From Ichthyophis bannanicus (lineage: Eukaryota > Chordata > Amphibia > Gymnophiona > Ichthyophiidae): 64,000 bases of DNA. The stretch is taken from positions 918,602,235 through 918,666,234 of the forward strand of contig CM066035.1 in assembly GCA_033557465.1 (NCBI GenBank). The letters are read 5' to 3'. Positions 44,033 through 54,502 of this stretch are shown here, piece by piece. The notes beneath the pieces were generated by a model, which searched no databases, was not told the DNA's origin, and was given only the letters and a program-made list of their open reading frames with translations. Every line of letters begins with the position of its first letter. Position 1 is the first letter of the stretch. The position numbers and the translations under genes were made by a program.

Positions 44033-44145
44033 GTCCTGAATTCGCCTGTTCTTGATTGACATTTTGAGGCTAAGCAGGGGCAGGCCTGGGTACTACGTGG
44101 GTGGGTGCACACCTTGCACTACCAGGGGGTGTGGACTCACTGAAT
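44033..44145 (+). pseudogene. 5S rRNA-like pseudogene
   Basis: TCCTGAATTCGCCTG, then TTGATTGACATTTT, then GAGGCTAAGCAGGGGCAGGC and CTGGGTACTACGTGGGTGGG follow the order of vertebrate 5S rRNA from its 5' third to near its 3' end. It includes a clear relative of the internal promoter segment AAGCTAAGCAGGGTCGGGCC. There are many substitutions and a gap, so it is a relic or the head of a 5S-derived SINE. It lies inside DIRS C. Confidence 0.55.
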
Positions 44146-44249
44146 GGAAGAGAGCCCTAGCAATCTTCTTTAGCGCAAGATAGGAAAGTAGATGGTTCAC
44201 TGAAGCGATTGTTGGGGGCAATGCTCTGTCCTTACAAGCTCCCATTTGT

Positions 44250-45776
44250 GGAGCCTGGGGGGGGGGGCGAGAGCATGCTTCAGGTGGTCGCAGTGTTTAC
44301 GGCAGGCTACTTGCCTGGAACAGGAAAGGATCAGGGAGTTGAATCAACTAGAGCCTGATTTGCTTTATGTGGCAAATGTGCATTATGGTTTAATTCGAGC
44401 GCTAGCTAATATTATTGGCTTCCTTAGGGTTCACCCAGAGGTCTCTCTGATGGAGGAATGGGGCGGCTGATGGTTCGTCCAAGTTGAGGCTCAGTAAGCT
44501 CCCAGTTAAAAGTCTTTGTCTTGTCCTTTCCCCGTGGGCTCTCCTAGGGCAAGTAGTTAGCGTATCGAGGCTTTCGGGAAAAGATACTCTTGGTAGCGCC
44601 CGGATGGACAAGACAGCCGTACTAGGCTGATCTCATTCGCCTACTCGACGGGCATTTCCTAGAAGTTGCCGGTAGCGGACATTCTGCTGCGGCTAGGTCC
44701 GTGGTGAATGTCTCAGGTGGATCGGTGCCCGCCTACGGTTTGGCCTTTGAATGGGCGGGGCTGAAGAAGAAGGGTTATTCTGCGGCAGTCTTCGCCACCT
44801 TGTTAAGAGCAAGGAGGCAGGCTGCGTCTGGTACATAGGTCCGTGGTTAGCGCCTTTTTGAAGGCTGCTGTTCACGGCGGCAAGTCCGGGCGACAAAGGT
44901 GTCTGTATCCTTGGTCTGAGTTCTCTGCAGGACAGTGTCTGAAGGAACTAGCGGCCAGTTCCTTAGAGAGTCCAGCTGGTGACTGTTTCCAGCTGTAGAG
45001 GTCCTGTGGAGGGAATAGTGCTAGGTGTTCGTATCGATGTGTGGCGTTTCCTTAAGTTGGGACTCGACTGCGCTCCTCAAGGAGAGTTTGGGTGCCGCTG
45101 TGGGATACCGATTGGGCCTTAGAGGCGTTAACTAAAGAGCCCTTTGATTCTTTACTCCAGGCGTCGGTAAAGGATTTGCTGTAATAGACAGTGGCTTTGA
45201 TAGCTCTTTGTTTGGCACGATGAGTTTCGGAGTTTCAGGCGTTGTCATGTAATGAGCCGTTTTCACCCTTTCTGGATAGAGGGTGGTGTTTGCGACCAGT
45301 CCCGTCGTCCTTCCAAAAGGTGGTATCTGATTTTTCTCCTGAGCCTATTGGTTTCTCTTCCAGTTCTCGGTTTTTCTGGAAGGGGAGGTTTTTATTCGTA
45401 GCTTACGCCGATAGGAAACATAAAATGCAGGGTGCGGCATTCGTTTCTTTGTTTTTGTGTGTTGGTTGGAGGTCCCCGCGAAGGGGAAGCAGCAGCGAAG
45501 GCGACCATTTCGCACTGGGTTAAGGCGTTGGTTGCCTCAGCATTCTGGTGGCGAGGTTGTACGATTCCGGGGGGCTTTCTGATTCTTGCTACCAGGGTGC
45601 AAGCATCTTCATGGGTGGATCACTGTGTCATTCCACCAGGGGGGATTGGCAGAGCAGCTTCCAGGTCGTCTCTTCATTCCCTCAGTAACCACTGCTGCCT
45701 AAATGTTCTGGCAGTAAAGGATGCCTGTTCCGGGTCGACGGTGTGGTTTGTTGGCTGGATAGGTCCCTCCCAATGA
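44250..45776 (+). pseudogene. DIRS C RNase H end and tyrosine recombinase, broken
   Basis: Fragments in shifting frames, in order: VFTAGYLPGTGKDQG (RNase H end), LLDGHFLEVAGSGHSAAARS after the IAPxWxRQP-type tail, then recombinase-like GLKKKGYSAAVFATLLRARR, VWVPLWDTDWALEALTKEPF, VALIALCLAR followed by SEFQALSCNEPF (the SARxVSEL Arg box), KATISHWVKALVASAF, and the degenerate C-terminal box GRAASRSSLHSLSNHCCLNV where WSS..TF..HY is expected. Numerous stops and frameshifts. The order matches DIRS elements and places pol and recombinase upstream of the ICR, as in A1 and A2. Confidence 0.75.
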
Positions 45777-45793
45777 TTACTGCTCTGTTACAT

Positions 45794-45890
45794 CCCAGAG
45801 GTGGAGGACTAAACTGGAGGAACGATAAGGAAATAGAAATTACACTTACCTGGTAATTGTCATTCCTTGAGTGACGACAGATTAGTCCTC
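45794..45890 (+). repeat. DIRS C internal complementary region
   Basis: 45794-45830 is the reverse complement of the left end (one mismatch). 45834-45890 is the reverse complement of the right end (one mismatch). AAA at 45831-45833 joins them. The layout is the same as in A1 and A2, with unrelated sequence. Confidence 0.88.
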
Positions 45891-46199
45891 ATTCCCGCCC
45901 AAGGGTGTGATTTCTTCAGAGTTTATTTTCAGGCGGAGTGGAGCATCAATCTCAAGGAGTAGACATATCCTTTCAGATTCTAGATCGCAGTGAGTAACCC
46001 TCTCTGTTGTTTCTTCCTTCTCTCTTATTTAAACGAGGGGATGGTATAGAAAACGTGTTTGCATAGGGGGAATGTGAATGTAAAGTTAAAAAAAATATAT
46101 AAGACTGATAAGGTTAAAAAGGTTCCTCAAGTTGAGGAATGGAGAGTTATTTAAAGCTATGGTATAGTTACTTATTTGTTGTTCCTTTGAGTTTGCTTT

Positions 46200-46370
46200 G
46201 TCAATAGTACACTGGAGGCTGATGGGAGATACCAGCAGGCTATATCCAGTGATGTCACGACTTTGACATGCCCAGTCTCCAAGCTGCAGGAGGAGGTGCA
46301 CAACCCAGAGGTGGAGGACTAATCTGTCGTCACTCAAGGAATGACAATTACCAGATAAGTGTAATTTCTA
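46200..46370 (-). repeat. DIRS C right inverted terminal repeat
   Basis: Complement of the left repeat up to about 46322, then about 48 right-end-specific bases (TCTGTCGTCACTCAAGGAAT onward). Confidence 0.88.
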
Positions 46371-46534
46371 TTTATTTCAGTGGACTTCCAGGAAGGCAAA
46401 ATGACTACCACATATGGAGGACCCAAACTTCAGTGAGCACGAGGATGCTGGATGTTTTGGACAATGTCTTCACTAGTTCTGGATTATTAGAAAACTTGGT
46501 AATAAGATACCTGGGGGTTGGGTTTTGTGTTAGT

Positions 46535-46760
46535 CTTGTAAACAGAGGGAAGGCCTCCAGAATTGGACATAATACTCCTGGTGAGATCTTGCTAATGACC
46601 CGTACAATGGCATCACCTTTTCTGTCTACCGAATTATAACTCTCCTTCTACACTCTACCTTCCCTCTGGCTCAGGCCACCTTGTTGCATTATTTCCCTCC
46701 CTTGAAATCACTGGGTATAATCACCCTAAGGTCTCTTTCCTTTAATATGAGAGGGTGGGG
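46535..46760 (-). repeat. Old CR1 fragment
   Basis: Plus-strand phrases AGAATTGGACATAATACTCC, TGGTGAGATCTTGCTAATGA and CCTAAGGTCTCTTTCC are diverged versions of the antisense CR1 ORF2 C-terminal sequence seen at about 3780-3990. No open frame remains. Confidence 0.55.
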
Positions 46761-47389
46761 AAGTGAGGAATAGGGAGCAGAGGGGCTGCAGTGAGCATGA
46801 GAGAGCAGAGAAAAGTAGGAACAGTCTCTGGGAAGTAGTGATAAACCGAGGTAAGCAAGTTTACACTGAATGTGAAAGAGCTGCAGAGTAGGTAAAGTTC
46901 TGATAGGTGAAATGTAACAATGCTTGTTTGATTTTAAAACGACCTTGGGGGCTGCATTGGATATGCTGAAGTGGGTGCTCAAGGCTCCAAGCAGTTGCAG
47001 TGTAAACACACAAGGGTGTGAATGGGATGCCCAGTAGCTAAAACCAGAGTATTCTGGTTGACTTGTGGGCTGTTTTCTTCCATGGCTTCTACCTGAGATG
47101 CAGAGAGAATGAGAGATTGCTAAGGACTCATAGAAGGACTGGGGAGTTTGGAAGATGTATTTTTTTTAAGTTGTGTCTTTAAGTGTGCTATGGGAACATG
47201 GTAGATGGGTCATAAGACCGTCCTGGACTTGTGACACTCCCAAAGCAAAAGTAGCAGCTGATCCTGCCTTGCAAGCTCCATAGCGGTCACAGAAGTATTG
47301 GGAAAGCAATGTGGTGGCCTCTTCTCTAACAATATTTTGTATTTCTAGCTTAAGGTGGTTTGCAACAATTTTTATCCCAGTGGTTTAAG
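46761..47389. other. Unassigned, no gene seen
   Basis: No coding frame or repeat boundary I can support. Confidence 0.4.
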
Positions 47390-47525
47390 TCCCTTCATGA
47401 AAAGAATGAAGTAGATACCTGAGATAATGTGACTTATCCAAGGTCGGTCAGTGAAGGATGTGTGATTTAAACCCTGGTTTCCCCAGTTTGGGACCTATTT
47501 TTCTAACCACTAGGTCATGCTTTCC
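47390..47525 (-). repeat. Old tRNA-derived SINE
   Basis: The minus strand has a CCTAGTGGTTAGAAA box A-like phrase and GGGTTTAAATCACAC, a degraded box B, then CTTGGATAAGTCAC. It is a diverged relative of the younger SINEs in this window. Confidence 0.6.
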
Positions 47526-47904
47526 TCTTCTTTGTTCATTCATTATTAAGAATCTGGTGTATCTGTCCTGTCCCCAGCTAGACCATGAGCTCTGGGAAGA
47601 GGTAAAAAGCTCCATGCTGGCCTCTCATTTCACCCCTCCACTAACACAGAAGCTAATCGGTACAGCAGAAGTCAAGAGGCTCTTGGTATCAGATTTGAAC
47701 TCCTTAGTTATTCAAATAATAAGCCCTGAAGTTTCTAAAACCTGTGGCTGGATGTCTTCTAAAAGGAATTTGAGGCCTTTTTTTAATTGACATTTTGGTA
47801 TTCATTTCCTTTAAATCTTCTGTGACTCTCTCCACTGCCCTCTGCCTTCCAGGCTCTGACATGCAGCCCTTCTATAACCCCTCTCCTCCCTTTCTCTGTA
47901 CCAG

Positions 47905-48065
47905 GGTTTCCCAAACCTCTTCTGGGGAATCTACAGCAGGTGGAGTTTTCAGGATATCTACCATGAATATTCATGAGCTACATAGGCACATGCTGGAGAC
48001 TCTGTATATGTAAATTTCTGTTGAGATGATAGGAGAGGTTTAGGAAACCCGGCTGCTAGAGGTTT
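47905..48065. repeat. Palindromic MITE, hAT-like ends
   Basis: CCAGGGTTTCCCAAACC at about 47904 and its diverged complement GGTTTAGGAAACCCGG at about 48039-48054 bound a short non-coding element. The target duplication is not clear. Confidence 0.5.
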
Positions 48066-48287
48066 GAGATGGGTTTTTTGGATATGCTGATTCAGTCCTG
48101 GTTTTATCCTGATTACATATATTCCTTAAGAAAAGCAGGGCTGCGTGTTCTTGCATGCTATAGGGCAAAAGCAAAACTGGATAGCTTGTCTTCAAAAATG
48201 AAACCATAGGGAACAAGTGATATCAGCTGAGGCAGATGACAACACAGAGTGTGTGCTCTGACAAAGTGCTATTTTGATCCCATAGAT

Positions 48288-48482
48288 CAGTGGTTCTCAA
48301 CCCAGTCCTCGGGGCACATCTAGATCAGTCGGGTTTTCAGGATTCCCACAATGAATATGTATAAGATAAATTTGCATGTACTACTTTCGTTCTATGCAAT
48401 CTATCTCATGCATATTCATTGTGGGAATCCTGAAACCCTGACTGGCCTAGGTGTGCCCCAAGGACTGGGTTGAGAATCACTG
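48288..48482. repeat. hAT-type MITE
   Basis: Terminal inverted repeats CAGTGGTTCTCAACCCAGTC and (complement) CAGTGATTCTCAACCCAGTC extend inward almost the whole length (195 bp). The flanks CCATAGAT and CCATAAAG match at six of eight positions, consistent with a decayed 8-bp duplication. No coding content. Confidence 0.8.
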
Positions 48483-48689
48483 CCATAAAGAAGCAAATAA
48501 AATCTGGTGTTAAGCCTTTCCAAGAATATAGCCAGACAGCAAGGGTTTAAAATGTTTATGCATAAAAAATGAGAAGGATTTAGATCAGTGTATGTGCTAA
48601 AAGACAATATGAGCAAAAGAAAAGCAAGTGGGGAGCCATAGGGCTGTAAGAGGATACTTTAGGCTCGGACTGTGAGCATGATTTGGCCA

Positions 48690-49700
48690 GAAAACAGTAT
48701 GCGATGGATGAAGTTAATACTAACGGAGACAGGCAGGGCTTGCTGGCAGAACTGAAATAAGATATAGCTTCCGTGAAAGCGGATATTAAGGGGGCAGTGG
48801 CTGAGCTGAGGTCAGGGCTGGAAGAAGTGGAATGCAGAGGCGAGCAACAAAGAGAGACATAAAAGACTGCAGGAGCAGGCTGACTGTGTTTGTACAGCGG
48901 AATAGAGGAGTAGCTGAATGATTACAGCAGTGGGGTAAGAACCACAGACCTCAGGTTGAAATCCTGTGAGTATAGACAAGTCAATTAACCCTCCATTACC
49001 TCAGGTACAAACTTGGATTGTAAGCCCTCTGAGGACAGGAAACATATCAACTGCACCTGAATGTAACTCACCTTGAATTCTGAGAAAGACATGAGCTAAA
49101 TCCAATTCCCTGCAGTGATAGATGAACCCTCTGAAAAGAAGGAGTTGGAGACTTGATGGTGCTGATGTAATGTCAGAATGAGAGGAATAGGAAGCAGAAT
49201 ATGAGCTGCAGGAGATCAGGAACACCAAAGTCTGGGTCCAAAGCGCAAAGACATGTGCAGGGACATAATAGCTTGCCTGCATTACTTTCTAGATAAAAAG
49301 GAGAGCTAGGAAGCTCAGTGCAATCCAATGGAGAGGAGTTAAAGTGGAGATTGTTAATCTATTTGCAATTCCTTTGCAGAAGAGGAGATAAATGAGAGAA
49401 GTGACTGATGTATTCAAGAAGGGGAATATTAGATTCAAATGTGCATTTCCATTTGGACCGGAGTTCGGCATGAGTGACATGAATAAAAAAGTAAAGACTG
49501 TGGAAAAAGCTTGGGCATAAAGAACTTGCCAAAGAAAAGAAGGGCAGTGGAGCCCCAGAGGAAAGATTGTCTGTGTGATCCCAATGGCAGAGAGGGAATG
49601 AGGGGCAAAGGAGAATCAAACACTAGCCAGCAGCCAGGAACAGAAGTCATCAACTGTGAATGCCCCTGAAGAAGTAGAGTGAATCACCTTTAGAGCCACC
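48690..49700 (+). pseudogene. L1 ORF1 relic
   Basis: Degenerate plus-strand frames give ASVKADIKGAVAELRSGLEE (coiled-coil-like, about 48770-48830) and GNIRFKCAFPFGPEF with VKTVEKAW (about 49420-49510), resembling the C-terminal domain of L1 ORF1p. A SINE (48905-49085) interrupts the relic. Many stops. The matching ORF2 start follows at 50560. Confidence 0.55.
48905..49085 (+). repeat. Old tRNA-derived SINE
   Basis: tRNA-like head (GGAGTAGCTGAATGATTACA), box B-like CAGGTTGAAATCCTG, CAAGTCAATTAACCCTCCAT, and a tail with TGTAACTCACCTTGAAT resembling an older L2-type end. Confidence 0.65.
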
Positions 49701-49724
49701 ATTGATGATGGCTCCAAAGGGGAC

Positions 49725-49905
49725 TGTTGTAGTTGTTGATATGGAAGGACAGACTAGATAGGCCATGTGGTCTTTTTCTGTCGTCATTTTTCTATGTTTC
49801 TATAAAGGAAAAAAAGGGACTGTTGTAGTTTTTGATATGGAAGGACAGACTAGATAGGCCATGTGATCTTTTTCTGTCGTCATTTTTTTATGTTTCATGA
49901 TGACG
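49725..49905 (+). repeat. CR1-family 3' tail, tandemly duplicated
   Basis: Two adjacent about 80-bp copies of GGACTGTTGTAGTT ... GGCCATGTGGTCTTTTTCTG ... TTTCTATGTTTC (about 49728-49800 and 49815-49895). It is the tail type seen at 2900-2995. Confidence 0.7.
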
Positions 49906-49972
49906 AGAGTAATTAGTTAAATAATGTTCTTATGAAGAGTTAACCCAATGGAGAGAGATTTTGTTTCAGCAG

Positions 49973-50190
49973 TTGGAGGAGTAGCCTAGTAGATAGAGCA
50001 ACTGTCTAGTATCCAGATGATCAAGGGTTTGATTCCCTCTGGCATGCCTTGGGCAAGTCAGTTCACCCTCCATTGCCTTGGATGAAAAGGCCTGGCAATT
50101 TACTTCTGGTGATACATTGCCAAGAAAACCCAGCAGCAGCTGGAACACCAGGAGTCAGCACTGACTTGATGGTGCTAAAAAAAAATAAAA
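49973..50190 (+). repeat. tRNA-derived SINE
   Basis: Plus-strand copy: GGAGTAGCCTAGTAGATAGA (box A), GGGTTTGATTCCCTC (box B), the central block, and an AAAAAAAAATAAAAA tail. It shows the whole family structure in the forward direction. Confidence 0.85.
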
Positions 50191-50559
50191 AGTTGACATT
50201 GACTAAGAAAAACAGAACTGTGGGCTAATAGTAAGGGGGGCTGAAGGACATATGTGTCCTTCTGGGAGATGTTGTTGACTTTTTGAATTATTTTTATGTT
50301 AAATTGGTTGATAGGATGGGGAAAGGGAATACAATCAGCATCCAACTGTTATTCCTTTTCTGGGATGTTATGCTGATGTGAAAAGTTAATGCGGCTCCTT
50401 CCTCCGAAGTATTTCCTCCATCCCTGTGAGAAGCCATCAATGGGATCTGCTGGTTTGGTGGGAGTGGGGGAGCTATGGGGTAGGAGGGTAAAAAGGGGCA
50501 GCAGAAGTTCAAAGTGCTGTATGGTTTGGTTGGGTTGGGTAAGGCGGTAGTGATGGTAG
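50191..50559. other. Unassigned between L1 relic parts
   Basis: No gene motif. Probably the decayed spacer between ORF1 and ORF2 of the L1 relic. Confidence 0.35.
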
Positions 50560-51130
50560 GGTGGTTGTGGTTGACAGCTGATTTCAAGGTTGCTTCATGG
50601 AATGTGAAAGGATTGAATACACTTATTATTATTCAAGAAGTTGAGTTGAGTGGAGTGGAAAGTAGTTTTCCTACAAGAAAAACACATGTGCGGGCCAGGG
50701 CTGAGAGGTTATTGAAAAATAGGAGCTATGATCAGATATATGGCTGTGCAAATAGGAATGGGAGTAAAAAGGCAGGAGTGGCAATACTAATCAAAAAGAA
50801 TGTCGCCTTCTAAATGGAGGGGGTATGTAAGGATGGGCCTGGGAGGTTGGTGATGGTGAGGGGGAAATTATATGGTAGGGATTGGTCCTGGATTAATGCT
50901 TGTTTCTAATGTAGAGCAGGAGGAATTTGGAGAGGATTTGATGCAAGAAATGGCCAAGAGGGTGCAAGGGGAACTATTGGTGGTTGGGATTTTAATTTGG
51001 TGTTGAATCTAATCATAGATAAATCCATTGTTCTAGGCGATGTGGGTAGGAGACACAGGACAAAACACCATCAATTGATAACCCATTTTAACCTAGTAGT
51101 ATATGGAAGATACAGCATCCTGGGGTAAAG
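50560..51130 (+). pseudogene. L1 ORF2 endonuclease relic
   Basis: FKVASWNVKGLNT (about 50583), HVRARAERLLKNRSYDQIYG, GSKKAGVAILIKKNVAF, then out of frame GWDFNLVLNLIIDKSIVLGD (about 50980). This is the start of an L1-type ORF2. The copy is cut off near 51130, before the RT. Confidence 0.75.
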
Positions 51131-51190
51131 CTTATTCTTTTTATTCACACTCATATCAGAACTGGCATGATGCCATTCAGTAGAAACTTC

Positions 51191-52207
51191 CAGCTCATCC
51201 TGCTAAACCAAGCCAGACAAGTGGGTAGTGTCCCCCTGCCAGCAGATAATGGAGATAGAGAAAAGCAAAGCTCCCAGTGACATCATCACTGGTATTAAGA
51301 TTGGTGCCACTAGGAGCACTCTCCATTATTTCTTTGTCTCCAGCAAATGGTCGTTGCTGGACTGCTCCAGCTTGGTGATCTTAGATTCTTGGGCAGCCAT
51401 CCTGTGGGGTTGAGAATATCGAGGCAGACTTCCTCTGTTGGCATACCCTCAATCCCGGGGAATGGAACCTTGGAATACAGGTCTTCCAAAAGATAGTAGC
51501 CTACTGGACTCGTCTGTCCCTGGACTTGATGGCAATGCAGGCAAATGCAAAGGTGGAGTGCTTCTACAGTTGTCAGAGAGAGTTCCATTCCAAAGGAATG
51601 GTCATGCTTGTACAGCCATAGCTGTAGGGGTCCTTCCTGTACATTTTTCTACCATGACCTCTGATGTGTGCTTTAGAGGATATAGGACCATCAGGGTTGG
51701 TGATCCTAGTGGCTCTGGACTGGCCCCAAAAGCCTGATATGCAGATCCAGTGAGGCTGCTGGTGCAGCAGCCCCTACCCTTGCCACAGAAGAAGGGTCTC
51801 CTGTGTCGGGGTCCCATTCTTCTGGATGATCTGGATCCATTCTTGCATATGGCTTGGCCCTTGAGAGTCACCATCTGAAGCGAAAGGGATACTCTTCTGT
51901 GGTAGTTTCCACTCTCTTAAAAGCGAGATGTATATCGACCTGCCTGTCATATATCCGAGTTTGGTGCCTCATTGAGGCGTGATGTAGGGAGCACAACTTC
52001 TCACCATGGCAAGCTGATTTGCCATCTCTCTTATCATTCTTTCAGGACAGCTTTGATAAAGAACACTCATTAGGCTCCCTGAGGCTTCAAGTCATGGCGT
52101 TGGCATGCTTTCAGAGGCCAGTAGCGGGCTGCCCTTTGGCCTCTCACCTCAATGTTTTTCACTTTCTCATGAGAGTGTGGCATTTGTGTCCCCCTGTTCG
52201 CCCTGTT
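51191..52207 (+). mobile_element. DIRS retrotransposon B, left part
   Basis: The left terminal sequence CAGCTCATCCTGCTAAACCA (51191) is complementary to 58686-58717. The interior encodes degraded pol C-terminus: ADFLCWHTLNPGEWNLGIQV (RNase H end) and VILVALDWPQKP (the IAPxWPxxP tail). Interrupted at 52207 by DIRS A2. Most of gag and RT has been lost, because the left end lies only a few hundred bases from the RNase H end. Confidence 0.65.
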
Positions 52208-52365
52208 CTCCAGGACCAAGCAGGAAGTCAGTCCTCACATATGGGTGACGTCGGCGCCGACGGAGCCCTCGCGGAGCAATTTCCCCAGCTTTCAAAGAAA
52301 GCCTTTGGGAATTGCAGCGCGCATGCGCAGTCCTCTTCCCGCCCAAGGGTGCCATCTTGCTCAGT
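52208..52365 (+). repeat. DIRS A2 left inverted terminal repeat
   Basis: Matches the A1 left end almost base for base, including the palindrome CGTCGGCGCCGACG at 52249-52262. Complementary to about 57754-57900. Confidence 0.92.
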
Positions 52366-52606
52366 CTTCTTTTTTCCGCGGAGCCCTACAGACACTGTTT
52401 GTGATCGCCGCTGAAAAAGTTGATTTTATTTGTTTTTTCTTTCTCGGTTCGACGCCAGATCCTTTTCCCGCCCGGACACGATACACCGGTATCGAATCTG
52501 TTTGAAATTTTTTCGGTTTTTGTCCTTCGTGACTAGCGTTCGCGCTCTTTTTTTTTTTTCCCTGGCAGCCCTGTCTTTTGACCTCGCAGGGGCCCTTTTT
52601 CCCCCG

Positions 52607-54502
52607 ATGACTGCCAGCGGGTTTAAAAAGTGTGATCGCTGTAAGAAACTTATGTCTCTTACCGACACACACGACTGCTGCCTCCGCTGCCTCGGACCCG
52701 ATCATGACCCGAAGATCTGTGGTCCGTGTGGCAAGATATCCTCAAAAGCGTTGAGGAGTCGGCAGCATCAGAGGGAACGAATCTTCTCTGACTCCGCGTC
52801 CGGCCGGGCCCGGACCTCGTCAGAGGCTTCGACGTCCCGGGACTCCGGTCCTGAGCATCGTCGGAGTTCCTCTGAGCGGGGGTCTCCTGCCCGGGAACAT
52901 CATAGGAAGAAGAAACCCGCGAGGGCGGCGTCGGTGGACGCTCCTGGTTCCTCGAGGGCCAAGTCGCATAGCCCCGATAGCCGTCCCGGGTCCTCGGAGT
53001 CGGAGAGGCCTCCCAAACATCCTCGTCTCAAGATGGAGTCTCCTAGACACGTGAGTACTGTAGTCCTCGTGGACTCACCTCCGAGGGAGCCGACGTCGGG
53101 GCCCGAGTCGGGGGCTGCTGGGTCTCCTGAGCTCGGACTCAGGTTGACGGCCTTGGAGAGCAGTTTCGCTGTCTTCATGGACCAGCAGCGGGCATTGATC
53201 GCTGGCCTCGCCGGTGCATCTGCCCCGACCACCGGGACGTCGACGTCCAAGTCAACCCCGGAGACCGAGCCGATCCTCGAATCCATGCGAACTCGAGTCG
53301 ATCCTCGGTCGCGGTCTCCCTCGGCCTCCCGTTCGGGACCGAGGGCGTCGGGGCGGAAGACATCAGAACCCGCCCAACCGGAGCTGCTCGATCCCTCCTC
53401 CGAGGAGTCAGCCTGGGAATCGGAGGACGAAGAGTCCCCTGGTACTTTTTGGGCTCGGTGCGTCCCCTCGGACTCGCCCGAGTCCGAACCTCGGAGACGG
53501 TCCCGCCCGGAGGACACCCGGTTCTCGGACTTCGTGCGGGATATGGCCAAGGCCTTGGCATTCCCCGTGGATCCCGAGGAGGAGCCTCGAGCCGAAGAGC
53601 TCGAGGCCCTCCAGTATGACTCTCCCCCAAAGGAGGCCTTTACTGTACCGGTTCCTCCAATGCTGGAGCGACTTCTCTTCCGCATGTGGGAGAGCCCGGC
53701 GCCGGCGCCAGTGTTAAGCAAGCGGGTCGATTCCATTTATCAAGTCCACAAGAGCCCCGGGTTCCAAAAGGCACAACTACCGCACCATTCCATGATGGTG
53801 GAATCGGCCATGCATCGACTCAAGAGTCAGAAGATGCACTCCTCGGTGCCTCCCGGCCGGGAGGCCCGGAACCTGGATGCCCTCGGTAGGAAGTGCTTCC
53901 AGGGTTCTATGCTTGCTTGTCGAGTCCAGACCTACCAGCTCTATATGGGCATGTATCTCCGAGACCTGGCAAAGGAAATTGTCGGGTTCTCTGCTGGTCT
54001 CTCCGAGGAACCTTTGCAGAGGTTCCAGGCCTTGCCCACTGGCATTCGAGAGTGCTCAAAGTTTATCTCTCGAGCAGCCTACGATGGCTTCGAAGCATCG
54101 GCTTGAGTAGCCGGAGCCGGCATCAGTGCCCGACGACAGGCTTGGCTTCAGTCATCCGACCTCAAGCCATGGGTACAGGACAAGTTGGTCGATGTCCCCT
54201 GCAGAGGTGAAAACCTCTTTGGCAAGCCCATGGCTGAAAAGGCTGCACAGATCGAGACCGAGACTCTGACCAGGACTCGACTGTCCAGGAAAACCTCTGC
54301 CCCTTCTAAGAAAAAGAAGGGCTCGGGGAAAAAGCCCTTTTACCCAAGGAAGGCGGCTGCCTATAAACACTACCCTCATTATCAGGCCTCAGCAGCTCCC
54401 CAACAGGGACAGCAGGCCAAGGGACGGGGAAATGGGTCCCGTAGGCAGCAGGCCCCCAAGCCCACAACACCGGCCCCTGCTCAGCAGGGTGGGGGTTTTT
54501 GA
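52607..54502 (+). pseudogene. DIRS A2 Gag with one internal stop
   Basis: Starts ATG at 52607, equivalent to A1 8032. The earlier in-frame Met at 52430 lies in the 5' leader. The N-terminal C9, C12, H22, C25, C28, H33, C38, C41 cluster is conserved, followed by the same Ser/Pro/Arg-rich region. TGA at 54104-54106 replaces Arg of A1 (GCACGA to GCTTGA), a CpG-type transition. The frame then continues (GENLFGKPMAEKAAQ, AAPQQGQQAKGRG) to its natural stop at 54502, overlapping the start of pol in a different frame. This shows the ancestral gag/pol arrangement that A1 has lost. Confidence 0.88.

Larger units (their letters stand above)
40030..46373 (+). mobile_element. DIRS retrotransposon C, heavily decayed
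   Basis: The element proper is 40033-46370 (6338 bp), with GTT on its left (40030-40032) and TTT on its right (46371-46373). The left end (CCTTATTGTTCCTCCAG) and right end (ending GATAAGTGTAATTTCTA) carry inverted repeats (about 40047-40165 against 46200-46322). An ICR lies at 45794-45890. Decayed RNase H and recombinase frames occupy 44250-45770 on the plus strand. The 5' half contains later insertions (L2 end at 40985-41215, SINE at 42540-42825) and much unassigned sequence. It differs in sequence from the A elements. Confidence 0.85.

Noticed and set aside
45242..45776. Two open frames that look like independent genes
   Set aside because: Their content aligns with the recombinase C-terminal region of DIRS C in two frames. 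They are pieces of one decayed gene.
49973..50050. Possible tRNA gene
   Set aside because: The box A and box B-like sequences belong to an interspersed SINE with a conserved body and A-tail. The acceptor stem is not convincing.
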